The notes: generated from the letters alone by a model not told the origin. 64,000 nucleotides of DNA from CAWGXZ01 sp963826695 (GCA_963826695.1 CAWGXZ010000001.1:62001-126000); one strand, 5' to 3'. Counted from the stretch's first letter, positions 51,117-60,680 are shown. Numbers and translations: made by a program.

Positions 51117-53351
51117 TCAGAACCGCGCCGTCAGGGCGACCTGCAGCGTCCGGCCTGCGCCGGGAACGTAGTGGCCCCGGTACAGCGACTCGCCGTAGAG
51201 CCTGTCGCCGAGGTTCAACAGGTTGGCCTTGACGGCGAAGCGCGGATCGATCCGGTACTCCGCCAGCAGGTCGGCAGTGACGAAGCCGGGCGCCTGCCAT
51301 GGCGGCGCCGTGACGTCGGCCGGCGACTGGGCGCTGCGCAGGTTGATGCCGCCGCCGAGACGCCACTTCGGCGTCATCTGGTAGGTTGTCCAAACCGTGC
51401 CGCTGTGCCTGGGACTCAGCCCGGGCCGGTCGCCGACGCGGTTGCCGACGGTGCTTGCGGTCGAAGCCGCTTCGTCGACGCGGGCGATCGGCAGCCACTG
51501 GTACGAGCCGTAGACCTCCCACTTCGGCGCCGGATGGCCGACGAAATCGACCTCCACACCGGTCGCATGGCGCTTTCCCGACAGCAGCAGGCGGGTGGCC
51601 GCGGTGTCGGGATCGGTGTTGCGCTCGTTCTTCTTCGCCGAGCGGAAGACCGCGAATCGCGTTGAGAAGCGGCCATTCGCCGAGTCGATCTTGGCGCCGG
51701 CTTCGAGGTTCTCGCTCTGCTCGGGCGGCGTGTTGGCGCTCTGCGCGTTGTACGAGTACGCATCGCCCGAGGTATTGAACGAGGTGCCGTACGAAAAATG
51801 GAACGAGTGCCGGGGCGTCGGCTGGTACAGCAAGCCGGCACGCTGGCTGACTTCGGAAATCTTCTGCTGGAAGCGGGTCGCGGTGACCGGCCCCGGCGCG
51901 GCCGCGGGAATCGCGAAGTTGTCGTAGTTGCCGTCGAGGCTGTCGTAGCGCAGGCCGCCGAGCAGCTTCCAGTGCGGCGTGACCTGCACCAGGTCCTGAA
52001 CGTAGGCACCCCACGACCTGGCGACGAACTGGTTGGCCGTTCGCAGCACGCGGGAACCCTCGTCGATCCACGCGCCGTCGTTCGGCGTCCCTGCCAGGGT
52101 CGGCGGCTTCACGAGGTCGACGCCGCCCTGCGCCGCGTTGCGCGCGGCGTAGACCGTCTTTTCCTCGCGCGCGATGTCGACGCCGGTCTGCAGCTCGTGC
52201 CTGACGCCGATCGCCTCGAAACGACTGCTCAGGTCGCTTTGCACATGCAGCGTGTCGAGGTCCTGGATCTTGAGCTGGGTGCCGCGGGTGAACACCGTTC
52301 CCGGCCCGAAGTTGCCGAGATCGGTCCCGGCCGCGAACCGGATCGTGCTGGCGCGCTGGTCGCGGTCGAAGCGGCCCTTGCGCAGCTGCGTCTTCAGCTC
52401 GGTGCCGACGTTGAAGCGGTGGATGTGGCTGAAGCTCGCGAACTTCGCCGACCCGGCGCTGTAGTCGCTCGCCATGCCGTAGTAAGCCGAGGGGCCGAGG
52501 CTCGAAATCAGCGTGTTCGCGGCGCTCGTATAGGCGCTCAGCGGCCGGATCCAGGGGAGACCGTAGTTGATTCCGTTGTCGTTCTCGAGGACGTAGAAGC
52601 TGGCGCGGAACTCGTCGCGGGTGCCGATCCCGAAGTGGTAGGCCCCGGCCAGGCCGCGCTTGTCGATGCGGCTGCCGGCGCCGTTGTTGTCGGCTTTGGT
52701 GGCCATTGCATTCAGCCGCAGCCCGGCGCTTTCGCCGGTGGCGACGTTGAAGTCGCCGGTGATGCGCCGGTAGTTGCGACTGCCGACGGTGGTCGTGACC
52801 TCGTGCTCGGTGATCGGACGCGGCACCTTGCTCACCTGGTTGACCGCGCCCCCGGTCGAGCCGCGGCCGAACAGCATCGACGCCGACCCGCGCAGCACCT
52901 CGATGCGATCGTTGTTGAAGGTGTCTCGGTCGTAGAACGCCGGGTCCCGCATGCCGTCGAGGAAGATGTCGCCGGTGCCGGCGAGTGAGAAGCCGCGCAG
53001 CCGGATGTCCTCCTCGCCGCCTTCGGCGGCGAGAAACGAGATGCCGCCGGTATTGCGCAGCACGTCGCGGACGGTGTCGAGGTTGCGGTCGTGGATCAGC
53101 TTTTCGGTGACGACGGTGATCGACTGCGGAACGTCGCGAATCGCCTGATTGCCCTTGCCGATGGTCGTCGTCGTCGTGCGCAACGCGTCCTTGCCTTCCG
53201 GAGCCTCGGCCTTCTCGCGCACGGTGACCGGCGCGAGGCTGCGGCTGTCGCCTGCGGTCTGCGCCCAACCCAGCGAGCAAGCCGCCAGCATCAATGCGCC
53301 GAGGGGGACCGCATGGTCCGATAGGCAGTGAACGGGGTGTTGCGCCAACAT
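51117..53351 (-). CDS. TonB-dependent siderophore receptor (Fiu/catecholate type)
   Basis: A 744-residue outer-membrane receptor. A signal peptide ending near LGWAQ is followed by the plug domain with VPQSITVVTEKLIHDRNLDT, RGFSLAGTGDIFLDGMRD and RIEVLRGSASMLFGRGSTGG with AVNQVSKVP. The 22-stranded barrel ends LNLGDRLYGESLYRGHYVPG and a terminal aromatic (LTARF). This resembles Fiu-type catecholate receptors; the actual ligand is unknown. A Fur-box palindrome lies about 107 bp upstream of ATG 53351. It is the first gene of the iron operon. Confidence 0.92.
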   Translation of the reverse strand: MLAQHPVHCLSDHAVPLGALMLAACSLGWAQTAGDSRSLAPVTVREKAEAPEGKDALRTTTTTIGKGNQAIRDVPQSITVVTEKLIHDRNLDTVRDVLRNTGGISFLAAEGGEEDIRLRGFSLAGTGDIFLDGMRDPAFYDRDTFNNDRIEVLRGSASMLFGRGSTGGAVNQVSKVPRPITEHEVTTTVGSRNYRRITGDFNVATGESAGLRLNAMATKADNNGAGSRIDKRGLAGAYHFGIGTRDEFRASFYVLENDNGINYGLPWIRPLSAYTSAANTLISSLGPSAYYGMASDYSAGSAKFASFSHIHRFNVGTELKTQLRKGRFDRDQRASTIRFAAGTDLGNFGPGTVFTRGTQLKIQDLDTLHVQSDLSSRFEAIGVRHELQTGVDIAREEKTVYAARNAAQGGVDLVKPPTLAGTPNDGAWIDEGSRVLRTANQFVARSWGAYVQDLVQVTPHWKLLGGLRYDSLDGNYDNFAIPAAAPGPVTATRFQQKISEVSQRAGLLYQPTPRHSFHFSYGTSFNTSGDAYSYNAQSANTPPEQSENLEAGAKIDSANGRFSTRFAVFRSAKKNERNTDPDTAATRLLLSGKRHATGVEVDFVGHPAPKWEVYGSYQWLPIARVDEAASTASTVGNRVGDRPGLSPRHSGTVWTTYQMTPKWRLGGGINLRSAQSPADVTAPPWQAPGFVTADLLAEYRIDPRFAVKANLLNLGDRLYGESLYRGHYVPGAGRTLQVALTARF

Positions 53352-53693
53352 GGCCTCCGGTGAACGGCCGCAATGGTGGCCGGATTCAACAAAAAGCGGC
53401 TGGCTGGGCGCGTTCCGCGAAACGCCCGTTGGCTTGCCGAGACCGGAATGTTACTCGAATGCGAATCAGTCGCATTACGAACAACCCCGGCTCGAGTGTT
53501 GGACATCGTCCAGCTGAGTAGCCGCGCGCCTACGCAGCTGTGTTGAGCTTTCCCGAGACGGCCGCTACATCTACGGCGGTGCCCGTCTTCCCTGCCACGC
53601 AGCATGGCGGGCACACACCGGCGGCGGGAGCAGCCGATGAGGCAATTGCAACCCTTCGCCCGAGCCGCAAATCGTGCGGCCCGCTCGCCGGTG
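53352..53693. other. Intergenic region of 342 bp with iron-operon promoter
   Basis: The part near 53352-53480 should contain the promoter of the receptor operon, including the Fur box at 53458-53476. The stretch 53520-53693 lies downstream of the intramembrane-protease stop and shows no gene I can support. Confidence 0.5.
53458..53476 (-). promoter_or_regulatory. Fur-box-like operator
   Basis: A perfect 7-bp inverted repeat AATGCGA-N5-TCGCATT (19 bp). It matches the form of betaproteobacterial Fur boxes as I know them and sits upstream of the siderophore-receptor operon. It implies repression when iron is plentiful. Confidence 0.8.
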
Positions 53694-54152
53694 TCACCAG
53701 AGCTCGACCAGCCAGAGGGTGGTGTTGAAGAACGCGTGCAACACGACGCAGTCGAGCGTTCGCTGACGCCAGCACCAGGTTGCTGCCAACGCGGCACCGG
53801 GTGCGAGCCAGGGGAGGCAATCGCGAAGTCCTGCCCAGCTCCAGCCCGGCAGGTGCACCAGGGCGAAAACGGCCGTCGCCACCGAGGCCGCGCCGGCCAT
53901 CGCCGTGCACGCCGGCAGCCCTCGCCGCGACAGCGACTCGGCCAGGCCGCGCTGCAGGAGCGGCCGCATGACCCACTCTTCGACCAGCGGCGCGACGAGT
54001 AGGGCCACCAGCAGGCCCGGCCCGCTGCGCTTTCCCATGCCAAGGCCCATGGGACCTGCGACAAAAAGGGCCACCGGCGGTGTCAGCAACACCGCCGCGG
54101 CCACGACCCATGCCAGTGCGGGGACCGGCCTGAGCTCAGTCGCGCATGCCAT
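53694..54152 (-). CDS. CPBP-family glutamic intramembrane protease, probable sorting protease (MrtJ-like)
   Basis: A 152-residue, very hydrophobic protein with four or five helices. It has all three CPBP/Abi motifs: EExxxR (E58, E59, R63 in VAPLVEEWVMRPLL), FxxxH (F96, H100 in VFALVHLPGW), and HxxxN (H139, N143 in LHAFFNTTLW). The gene overlaps by 17 nt the end of a metalloprotease gene whose product has a C-terminal sorting tail. The likely role is to cleave that tail in the membrane, as suggested for MrtJ in JDVT-CTERM systems. The family name is from memory, and the dedicated pairing is inferred from overlap. Confidence 0.8.
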   Translation of the reverse strand: MACATELRPVPALAWVVAAAVLLTPPVALFVAGPMGLGMGKRSGPGLLVALLVAPLVEEWVMRPLLQRGLAESLSRRGLPACTAMAGAASVATAVFALVHLPGWSWAGLRDCLPWLAPGAALAATWCWRQRTLDCVVLHAFFNTTLWLVELW

Positions 54153-56736
54153 CGCGGCGCCCGCGGCGCAGCCACATCCCCAGCAGCGCTGCGCTTAGCA
54201 GCAGCAACAGGCCCGCATCGCGCTGGCCGTCGATGCTGGTACAGCCCCCGCCACCGATGTCGCCACCGACCGTGCCCGCTCCGGCACTCGCTGCCTTGAC
54301 GCCGGGCGCGCCGGCCTGAAGGGTGGTGTCGAACTCATCGACCCGGGTCAGACCGGCGCCGACCGGAACCGGGGCCACCTCCGCCCCCCTGGCGAAGATC
54401 TGGTTCGGCTGGAACACCGATTCGGCCGTCGTCACCGCGCGCACGGCGATCGTGTACTCGCCGGCTTCGAGACGCCCGCTCAGGCTGAGCGCATAGCGGC
54501 CATCGTTGGCCCGCGCATCGACGCCTTGTCCGTCGTCGGCAAGCAGCAGGTCGCTGAGCACCGGCAGGCCGCTTTCGGCGTTGTAGACCGTTGCCGTCAC
54601 GCGGGCCTTGGCAATTGGCGACTTGCCTGTGAGCTGCACCCGGATCACCGGCGCACGGGTGTCGGCCAGCGTACCGCCTTCCAGGTCGACGAGCATCTCG
54701 ATTTCGCTCTCGGCCTGCACGTCCAGCCCGACCGCATTGGGCACGTCGGCCCGGGCAACGGTGACCGCACGGGCGGTGCCGTTGTGCTGTCCGAGGCTGT
54801 TGTCGACCTCGATCAGGGCGAATCCGTCGTCCAGATCGGAAGCGGGTGAGAGCGTCGAAAAGGTACCTGCCGGCGTCACCAGCTGGAAGCCGATCTTCGC
54901 CTTGTCGGCGGGATCGAAGTACCAATGCGCCGAGACCACCTTGTCGTGTACCGTGACGGCGAACTCCTCGGCCCGTGTACCCGTCGACAGCGATTCATAG
55001 GCCGTCGTGGTCAGCAGGCCGAACACCTCACCCGACGCCTTCCGTTCGGCACGCAGCGCTTCCTTGACGGCCTGCTCGGCATTGCGTGCATTGCTCGCCC
55101 GTCCGCCGCTGGCGCTGGCCAGCGTGTCGAGCGTGATGCCGCCGCCGACCGTGCTTGCGGTGCTGCCGGCCGGCAGCAAAAGGCCGATCGAATTGACCGC
55201 CGTGCGCGCCTGACGCAGGCTCGTCCCCAGAGCCCGCGGCACGGTGGTGCCCTGCGCCGTGACCAGCGAGATGCTGGCGGGGTCGGTGTCACTGCGGCCC
55301 TTGGCAACCTCGGCCTGCGCCTGTGCGAAGGCGGCAGCCGCGTCGAAGCTGCCGTCGGTGCGGGTCAGCGCCTGCACGGCGGCAACCAGCCTGGCGCGAT
55401 CGGTATCGATCGGGCTTGCCGGCACCAGCGCACCCGTGCCGGTCCCAGGAGAGACCACGATCGACCAGCGCGAACCGGGCGCTGCCAGTTCGATCAGTGC
55501 CTCGGCCGCCTGCTTGGCTTGCTCGAACGCCTTCGCGGGCAGGCTGCGATCGATGATCAGGGCCTGCCTGCTGATGTTGGTCGAACCGCTGACAGCGTGC
55601 GGCGTGACACCGAGGCGGGTCTTCATGCCAGGGCGCGCGGCCGCAGCAGCCCGCATCTCCAGACTATCCGGCGCAGCCGAGTCGACGAACAACACCTTGA
55701 AGTTCTCGAAGGCGCCACCCGGCTGGCCGTCGGCTGCGTCGGCCCCACCCGCGCCGCCGGATTTCTCGAACAAGCGCGCGTCATAGCTGGCCCGATTCGA
55801 GACGCGGTCGGCTTCCGGCACCGACTGGTCGCGGCTGGTGTCGCCCGTTCCGCACGCGGCAGAAACCACCCCCGGTTCGCAGAAAACGCCGAAGTAGCGC
55901 GTCAGGTCGGCAAGCCTCGACGGCGGCGTGATGTTCTTGAAGGCATCGAACCAGGTGCGGTTGCCCTCGTGAGCCTTCTTGGCCTCTTCCGGATCGGTGG
56001 CGGGATCACGGACCAGCATCTCCCACTGGCTGCCGCCGCGCAGGTTGGCACGGTCGGTCGAATAGACCCGGGCCTGTGCCGTGTTGTTGGTCGACGCGCT
56101 TGCCGCAGCGTAGTCTTCTGCCACCGACAGCCGCGTGAACGTCTCATGGTCCTGCATGATCGTTGCACGGGTGAAGTCGTTGCCTGCCGGAGCGCCTGGG
56201 TCGTTGGGATCCTGGGCCTTGCCACTCTCGCGGTATTCGTCCGCGAAGCCATAGACATAGTGGCCCAGCTCGTGCGCGACGACGCGTGCGTAGTTCCGCA
56301 GGTTTTCGGCCTTGCCGTCCATCGCCAGGAAATTGGTCGTGGTTCCCTCCGGGTTCTGCCACTTGGCAAGGCTCGCGTTCGATCGCCCGCCGGAATTGCT
56401 GATCTGGATGTCCACGCCCTTGCCGAAGCGGCCGTTCTTGTAGACATAGACCGTGCCCACCCGATGACGGCCTTCGGTCATCAGGAAGACGCTGCGCGCG
56501 GTCTCGCGCAGGATCCGGTTGCGCAACACGTCCTTGGTGATCGGAATGCCACCCGTGCCGGCCTGGGTCGGCGCCACCGCGTCGTAGTCCCAGTCGACGT
56601 TGGCAGTGAGTTCGATCACGTTGACGTTCGCCATCCGCGAATTCGGATGATTGGCGGCCATCAGTGGCTGAACGGGCTGCAAGCAAATGGTCACCGCCAT
56701 CAGGCTGGCGATCAGGGGCCTGAAATGAAAGCTCAT
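54136..56736 (-). CDS. CLCA-like metalloprotease with choice-of-anchor-X-type domain and JDVT-CTERM-like tail
   Basis: An 866-residue secreted protein. Signal peptide about 1-28. Metalloprotease domain with zinc motif HELGHYVYGFADEY (H155, E156, H159, D166-Y168), the pattern of calcium-activated chloride-channel (CLCA) hydrolases. A VWA-like segment lies near 390-540 (RQALIIDRSLPAKAFEQAKQ). A beta-sandwich near 700-780 has DLLLADDGQGVDARANDGRY, like choice-of-anchor X. The tail from about residue 828 is GGGGCTSIDGQRDAG, a hydrophobic helix (LLLLLSAALLGMWL) and RRGRR; C832 may be processed or lipidated. The intramembrane-protease gene overlaps its 3' end. ATG 56736 begins the signal peptide. 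Confidence 0.85.
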   Translation of the reverse strand: MSFHFRPLIASLMAVTICLQPVQPLMAANHPNSRMANVNVIELTANVDWDYDAVAPTQAGTGGIPITKDVLRNRILRETARSVFLMTEGRHRVGTVYVYKNGRFGKGVDIQISNSGGRSNASLAKWQNPEGTTTNFLAMDGKAENLRNYARVVAHELGHYVYGFADEYRESGKAQDPNDPGAPAGNDFTRATIMQDHETFTRLSVAEDYAAASASTNNTAQARVYSTDRANLRGGSQWEMLVRDPATDPEEAKKAHEGNRTWFDAFKNITPPSRLADLTRYFGVFCEPGVVSAACGTGDTSRDQSVPEADRVSNRASYDARLFEKSGGAGGADAADGQPGGAFENFKVLFVDSAAPDSLEMRAAAAARPGMKTRLGVTPHAVSGSTNISRQALIIDRSLPAKAFEQAKQAAEALIELAAPGSRWSIVVSPGTGTGALVPASPIDTDRARLVAAVQALTRTDGSFDAAAAFAQAQAEVAKGRSDTDPASISLVTAQGTTVPRALGTSLRQARTAVNSIGLLLPAGSTASTVGGGITLDTLASASGGRASNARNAEQAVKEALRAERKASGEVFGLLTTTAYESLSTGTRAEEFAVTVHDKVVSAHWYFDPADKAKIGFQLVTPAGTFSTLSPASDLDDGFALIEVDNSLGQHNGTARAVTVARADVPNAVGLDVQAESEIEMLVDLEGGTLADTRAPVIRVQLTGKSPIAKARVTATVYNAESGLPVLSDLLLADDGQGVDARANDGRYALSLSGRLEAGEYTIAVRAVTTAESVFQPNQIFARGAEVAPVPVGAGLTRVDEFDTTLQAGAPGVKAASAGAGTVGGDIGGGGCTSIDGQRDAGLLLLLSAALLGMWLRRGRRDGMRD

Positions 56737-56967
56737 GAAATATTCAAGTTAGTAGTTGGAGCGCAAAGCAGGCACCCGCACTTGGAGGTACCGGCCGAAC
56801 GGGGTGCAGGAGGTGCACAACGTATTTTGGCCGCCAGTCGTAGGATATTGACTACGAGCAGCGCGGCTTCTTCCTTACTTTTCCACCGATGGCACTGAAT
56901 CGTGCACAAGACCATGCCATTGGAAACTCGGCGGCAGATGGATGCCTTCGGGCCGTGCTGAAAAGCA

Positions 56968-56999
56968 AAAAGCCCAGGTCCGTGAAGACCTGGGCTTTT
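56968..56999 (-). terminator. Rho-independent terminator after tRNA-fMet
   Basis: Thirteen-base perfect arms (AAAAGCCCAGGTC / GACCTGGGCTTTT) around a 6-nt loop begin 9 nt after the tRNA 3' end. The A/T tails on both sides make it potentially bidirectional. Confidence 0.88.
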
Positions 57000-57008
57000 C
57001 TGGTTCGG

Positions 57009-57085
<77 letters not shown>

Positions 57086-57120
57086 ACTGAAGCCGAGAGT
57101 TTAACACAGCATCCCCAAGG

Positions 57121-58921
57121 TCACAGGCCGACCGCCTCGAGCGTCCTGACGAAGCGGTTCGCATCCTGGTAGCCGATGACGCGAGCGGTCGCGACTTCCC
57201 GGCCACTCGCATCGAAGAACAAGGTTCCCGGCGGACCGAACAGGCCGAAGCGGCGCAGCAGCTCGCGGTCGGCCGCGTTGTTCGCCGTGACGTCGGCTTT
57301 CAGCAGCACGGCGTTCGACAGCCGCGTCTGAACCGAGCGTGCATTGAAGGTGCGCTCCTCCATCTCCTTGCACGAGACGCACCAGTCGGCATAGAAGTCG
57401 AGCATGACCGGCTTGCCAGCCGCAGCGATCGCCGCATCCAGTTCGGCGCTGCTGCGAATCGGGGTGAACGTCAGCACGGGCGAGCTTTCGGCGGAGCTGA
57501 CGCCGGCAAGTCGCGAAAAGGCGTCCAGCGGATCGGTCACGCCGTGGATCGATCCGTACACCTGCACGCCGGCGACGAGAGCGAGCGAGGCCGCCGCGCC
57601 GCCATACAGCGCTCGCCGTCGAGCGCCGGCTGCATGAAAGGCGGCGCGCGCCACCCGCATCGCGGCGACGAGCGCCAGCAGGGCCCACAGGAGCAGCGTG
57701 GCCGCGGCAGGCAGCACCGGGCGAAGCGTCCAGATTGCCAGGCCGAGCAGCATGAACGCGAAGAACTGCTTGACGTCCTGCATCCACGGCCCCGCCTTCG
57801 GCAGCAGCGCACCCGCAGACGCTCCCAGAACGAGCAGTGGAATGCTCATGCCCCATGCCATGGCGAAGAGCGCTGCGCCGCCTGTCGCCACGTCGCGGCT
57901 CTGGCTGAGATAGACCAGTGCGCCCGCCAGGGGCGCCGCCACGCAGGGGCTGACGATCAGCGCAGAGACGCCCCCCATCAGGAAGACGCCGGCGAAGCGG
58001 CCGGCGGCATTGCGCTGCACCGAACGGGCGAGTGTCTCGGCAATGCGTGAGGGGAGCTTGAGCTGAAAGACATCGAGCGCCGACAGCGCCAGTGCGACAA
58101 GCAACGCCGCGAAGACGCCGAGCACCCAGGGGTTCTGCAGCCGTGCAGCCAGCCCCTCGCCGAGAAGGCCGGCAGCGACACCGAAGGCGGTGTAGACGAC
58201 GGACACCCCGAACGAATAGCTGGCGGCCAGTGCCAGCCCACGAACCCGCGACACGCGCCGGCCCTCGCCCGCAATCAGCGAAGAGAGTATCGGCAGCATG
58301 GGCAAAACGCATGGCGTCAACGACATCAGCAGGCCTGCTGCGAAGAAGGCGCCCAACACCAGCAGAAGATTGCCGCTGCGCAGCGCCGAGCCGATGCCAC
58401 TGTCGCTCGCGTCCCCGGCGGTCTCGTCGGCTGCGCCGGACGTTGGAGGCAGCGGCATGTCCCGCCCGGGAAGCACGCGCACCCGGCGCAGCTCGCCACT
58501 GGCCGCATCCGCGGTGATATCGGCACGCATCTGCATGGGCGGGTAGCAGAGCCCCTTCTCGGCGCAGCCCTGGTACGTCACGAGCAGCCGGAACGACTCC
58601 GGGGTGTCGACCCGCTCGACCGGCAAGACGATGCGCAGCTCGCCACGGTGCGTCTGCAGGGTCTTGCCGAAGGTCTCGTCGTACACCGCCGCACCGGGGG
58701 GCACGACGGCAGTTCCCAAGGCCGCACCGCGGGCCTCGAAGCGAAACTGCTCCTCGTAGAGGTAGTAGCCCGGGGCAATGCCGAAACGCAGTTCCAGCGT
58801 GCGGCCGTCGAGTGCGCGTATAGTCGCTGCGAAACGCCGCCTCCGGCGACAGGAAGGTCTCGGCCGCGTGACCCGGCCCGATGACCAGCAACCCGAGCAG
58901 CAGGCTGCGCAGAATGGCCAT
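57121..58921 (-). CDS. dsbD: Thiol:disulfide interchange protein DsbD (frameshifted near 5' end)
   Basis: Carries electrons from cytoplasmic thioredoxin to periplasmic substrates. Signal peptide from ATG 58921 (AILRSLLLGLLVIGPGHAAE), then an extra base near 58833 shifts the frame. The correct frame continues TIRALDGRTLELRFGIAPGY with the alpha domain Cys pair (CAEKGLC). The membrane domain has MSLTPCVLPMLPILSSL and ALIVSPCVAAPLAG, and the C-terminal thioredoxin-like domain has YADWCVSCKEME. All redox Cys are present. A further upstream ATG (58987) is possible. As in tkt and gapA, a consensus error is the likely cause of the break. Confidence 0.9.
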
Positions 58922-59129
58922 CAACCAACGCACTGTCGCGCGGGGCGCGGGCGAGGCAGGCGGTGAGGATCGGCTCGGGTTGGTCATGGCAGGAGAATTG
59001 TGCGTTCGGTTGGCCGCGGGCGTCGGGATCGTGCGCCAAGCCCCCGTCCAGGCACCGACCAACCCGGAGAACCCGGCATGCTTCACAGCCGGAGTCGCCG
59101 GCCAGGACCGCTGTAAAAAGCGACGCGCA

Positions 59130-59158
59130 AAAGAAAAGGGCGGCCCAAGCCGCCCCTT
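59130..59158 (-). terminator. Terminator of the ribosomal alpha operon
   Basis: Stem GGGCGGC/GCCGCCC (59138-59144 with 59149-59155), loop of 4 nt, followed on the minus strand by TTTTCTTTT. It lies 40-60 nt after the rplQ stop. Confidence 0.85.
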
Positions 59159-59198
59159 CCTCTTCACGACACACGGCGCACCGAGGCGCCGCCTGGCT

Positions 59199-59600
59199 TC
59201 AGCCTTGGTCGACGCTCTCGTCGCCCTCGGCGGCAGCAACGTCGGGGCGATCGACGAGTTCGACGAAGGCCATCGGCGCGTTGTCGCCAGCGCGGAATCC
59301 CATCTTCAGGATTCGGGTGTAGCCGCCCGGGCGCGCCTGGTAGCGCGGGCCGAGTTCGTTGAACAGCTTGCTGACGATCTCGCGGTCGCGGGTCCGGTCG
59401 AATGCCAGCCGGCGGTTGGCAAGCGTCGGTTCCTTGCCGAGCGTGATCAGGGGCTCGACAACACGGCGCAATTCCTTGGCCTTGGGAACGGTCGTCTTGA
59501 TCGCCTCGTGGCGAAGCAGCGAGTTGCACATGTTGCGCAGCATCGCGAGCCGGTGCTCGGATGTGCGGTTGAGTTTGCGGAGTCCGTGACGGTGGCGCAT
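59199..59600 (-). CDS. rplQ: 50S ribosomal protein L17
   Basis: A 133-residue protein with the L17 signature: RHRHGLRKLNRTSEHRLAML, RNMCNSLLRHEAIKTTVPKA and KELRRVVEPLITL. The C-terminus has TRILKMGFRAGDNAPMAFVE and a short acidic tail. Last gene of the alpha operon. Confidence 0.98.
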   Translation of the reverse strand: MRHRHGLRKLNRTSEHRLAMLRNMCNSLLRHEAIKTTVPKAKELRRVVEPLITLGKEPTLANRRLAFDRTRDREIVSKLFNELGPRYQARPGGYTRILKMGFRAGDNAPMAFVELVDRPDVAAAEGDESVDQG

Positions 59601-59661
59601 GGTGCTTTTCCTTTCTTTCTAATGATCGCCGGTGGCCGTATCAGGTACCCCCGGGTGCACC

Positions 59662-59679
59662 GGGCCGCGAATGCGGCCC
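59662..59679 (-). other. Hairpin between rpoA and rplQ
   Basis: Perfect GGGCCGC/GCGGCCC arms with loop GAAT lie in the 93-bp rpoA-rplQ gap. There is no T-run, so this is more likely a processing or stability hairpin than a terminator. Confidence 0.45.
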
Positions 59680-59693
59680 CGGTTCGTCGCTGC

Positions 59694-60680
59694 TCAGCGC
59701 TTGTCGAGACCCTGCGGCGGCCAGTTCTCCAGCCGGCCGCCGAGCGTGAGACCACGCGAAGCGAGCACTTCCTTGATTTCGTTGAGCGACTTGCGGCCCA
59801 GGTTCGGCGTCTTGAGCAGCTCGGTCTCGGTGCGCTGGATCAGGTCGCCGATGTAGTAGATGTTCTCGGCCTTCAGGCAGTTGGCCGAGCGGACGGTCAG
59901 CTCGAGCTCGTCGACCGGGCGCAACAGGATCGGGTCGAACTGCGCATTGCGCTGCTGCGGCTCGGTGAAGGCGCTGATCTCGCTGCCTTCGAGCTGCGCG
60001 AATACCGCCAGTTGCTCGACCAGGATCTTCGCCGAAGCGCGGATCGCCTCTTCCGGCGAGATCGCGCCGTTGGTGTTGATCTCCATCACCAGCTTGTCGA
60101 GGTCGGTGCGCTGTTCGACGCGGGCACTGTCGACCGTGTAGCTGACGCGTGCGACCGGCGAGAACGAAGCGTCGAGCACGATGCGACCGATCGACTTGCT
60201 CGATTCCTCACCGTAGCGGCGGATGTTGCCCGGCACATAGCCGCGGCCCTTCTCGACCTTGATCTGCATGTCGAGCTTGCCACCGTGCGACAGGTTGGCG
60301 ATGACATGCGAAGGATTGATGATCTCGATGTCGTGCGGCGTCTGGATGTCGCCTGCAGTCACCGGACCTTCTCCCTCCTTGCGCAACACCAGCGTCACTT
60401 CGTCGCGGTTGTGCAGCTTGAAAACGACGCCCTTGAGGTTCAGCATGATGTGAACCACGTCTTCCTGCACGCCGTCGACGGTGGAGTACTCGTGCAGGAC
60501 GCCAGCGATCGTCACCTCGGTCGGCGCATAGCCGACCATCGACGACAGCAGCACCCGGCGCAGGGCGTTGCCAAGCGTGTGACCGTAGCCACGTTCGAAC
60601 GGTTCGAGCGTGACCTTGGCGCGGTTGAGTCCGAGCGACTCGACCTGGATAGCTTTGGGTTTGAGCAGATTCGTTTGCAT
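59694..60680 (-). CDS. rpoA: RNA polymerase alpha subunit
   Basis: A 328-residue alpha subunit. The N-terminal dimerisation domain has VTLEPFERGYGHTLGNALRR and VLLSSMVGYAPTEVTI. The C-terminal DNA-binding domain has LLRPVDELELTVRSANCLKA and TPNLGRKSLNEIKEVLASRG. It is of normal length and intact, in contrast to the broken tkt and gapA. Confidence 0.98.
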   Translation of the reverse strand: MQTNLLKPKAIQVESLGLNRAKVTLEPFERGYGHTLGNALRRVLLSSMVGYAPTEVTIAGVLHEYSTVDGVQEDVVHIMLNLKGVVFKLHNRDEVTLVLRKEGEGPVTAGDIQTPHDIEIINPSHVIANLSHGGKLDMQIKVEKGRGYVPGNIRRYGEESSKSIGRIVLDASFSPVARVSYTVDSARVEQRTDLDKLVMEINTNGAISPEEAIRASAKILVEQLAVFAQLEGSEISAFTEPQQRNAQFDPILLRPVDELELTVRSANCLKAENIYYIGDLIQRTETELLKTPNLGRKSLNEIKEVLASRGLTLGGRLENWPPQGLDKR

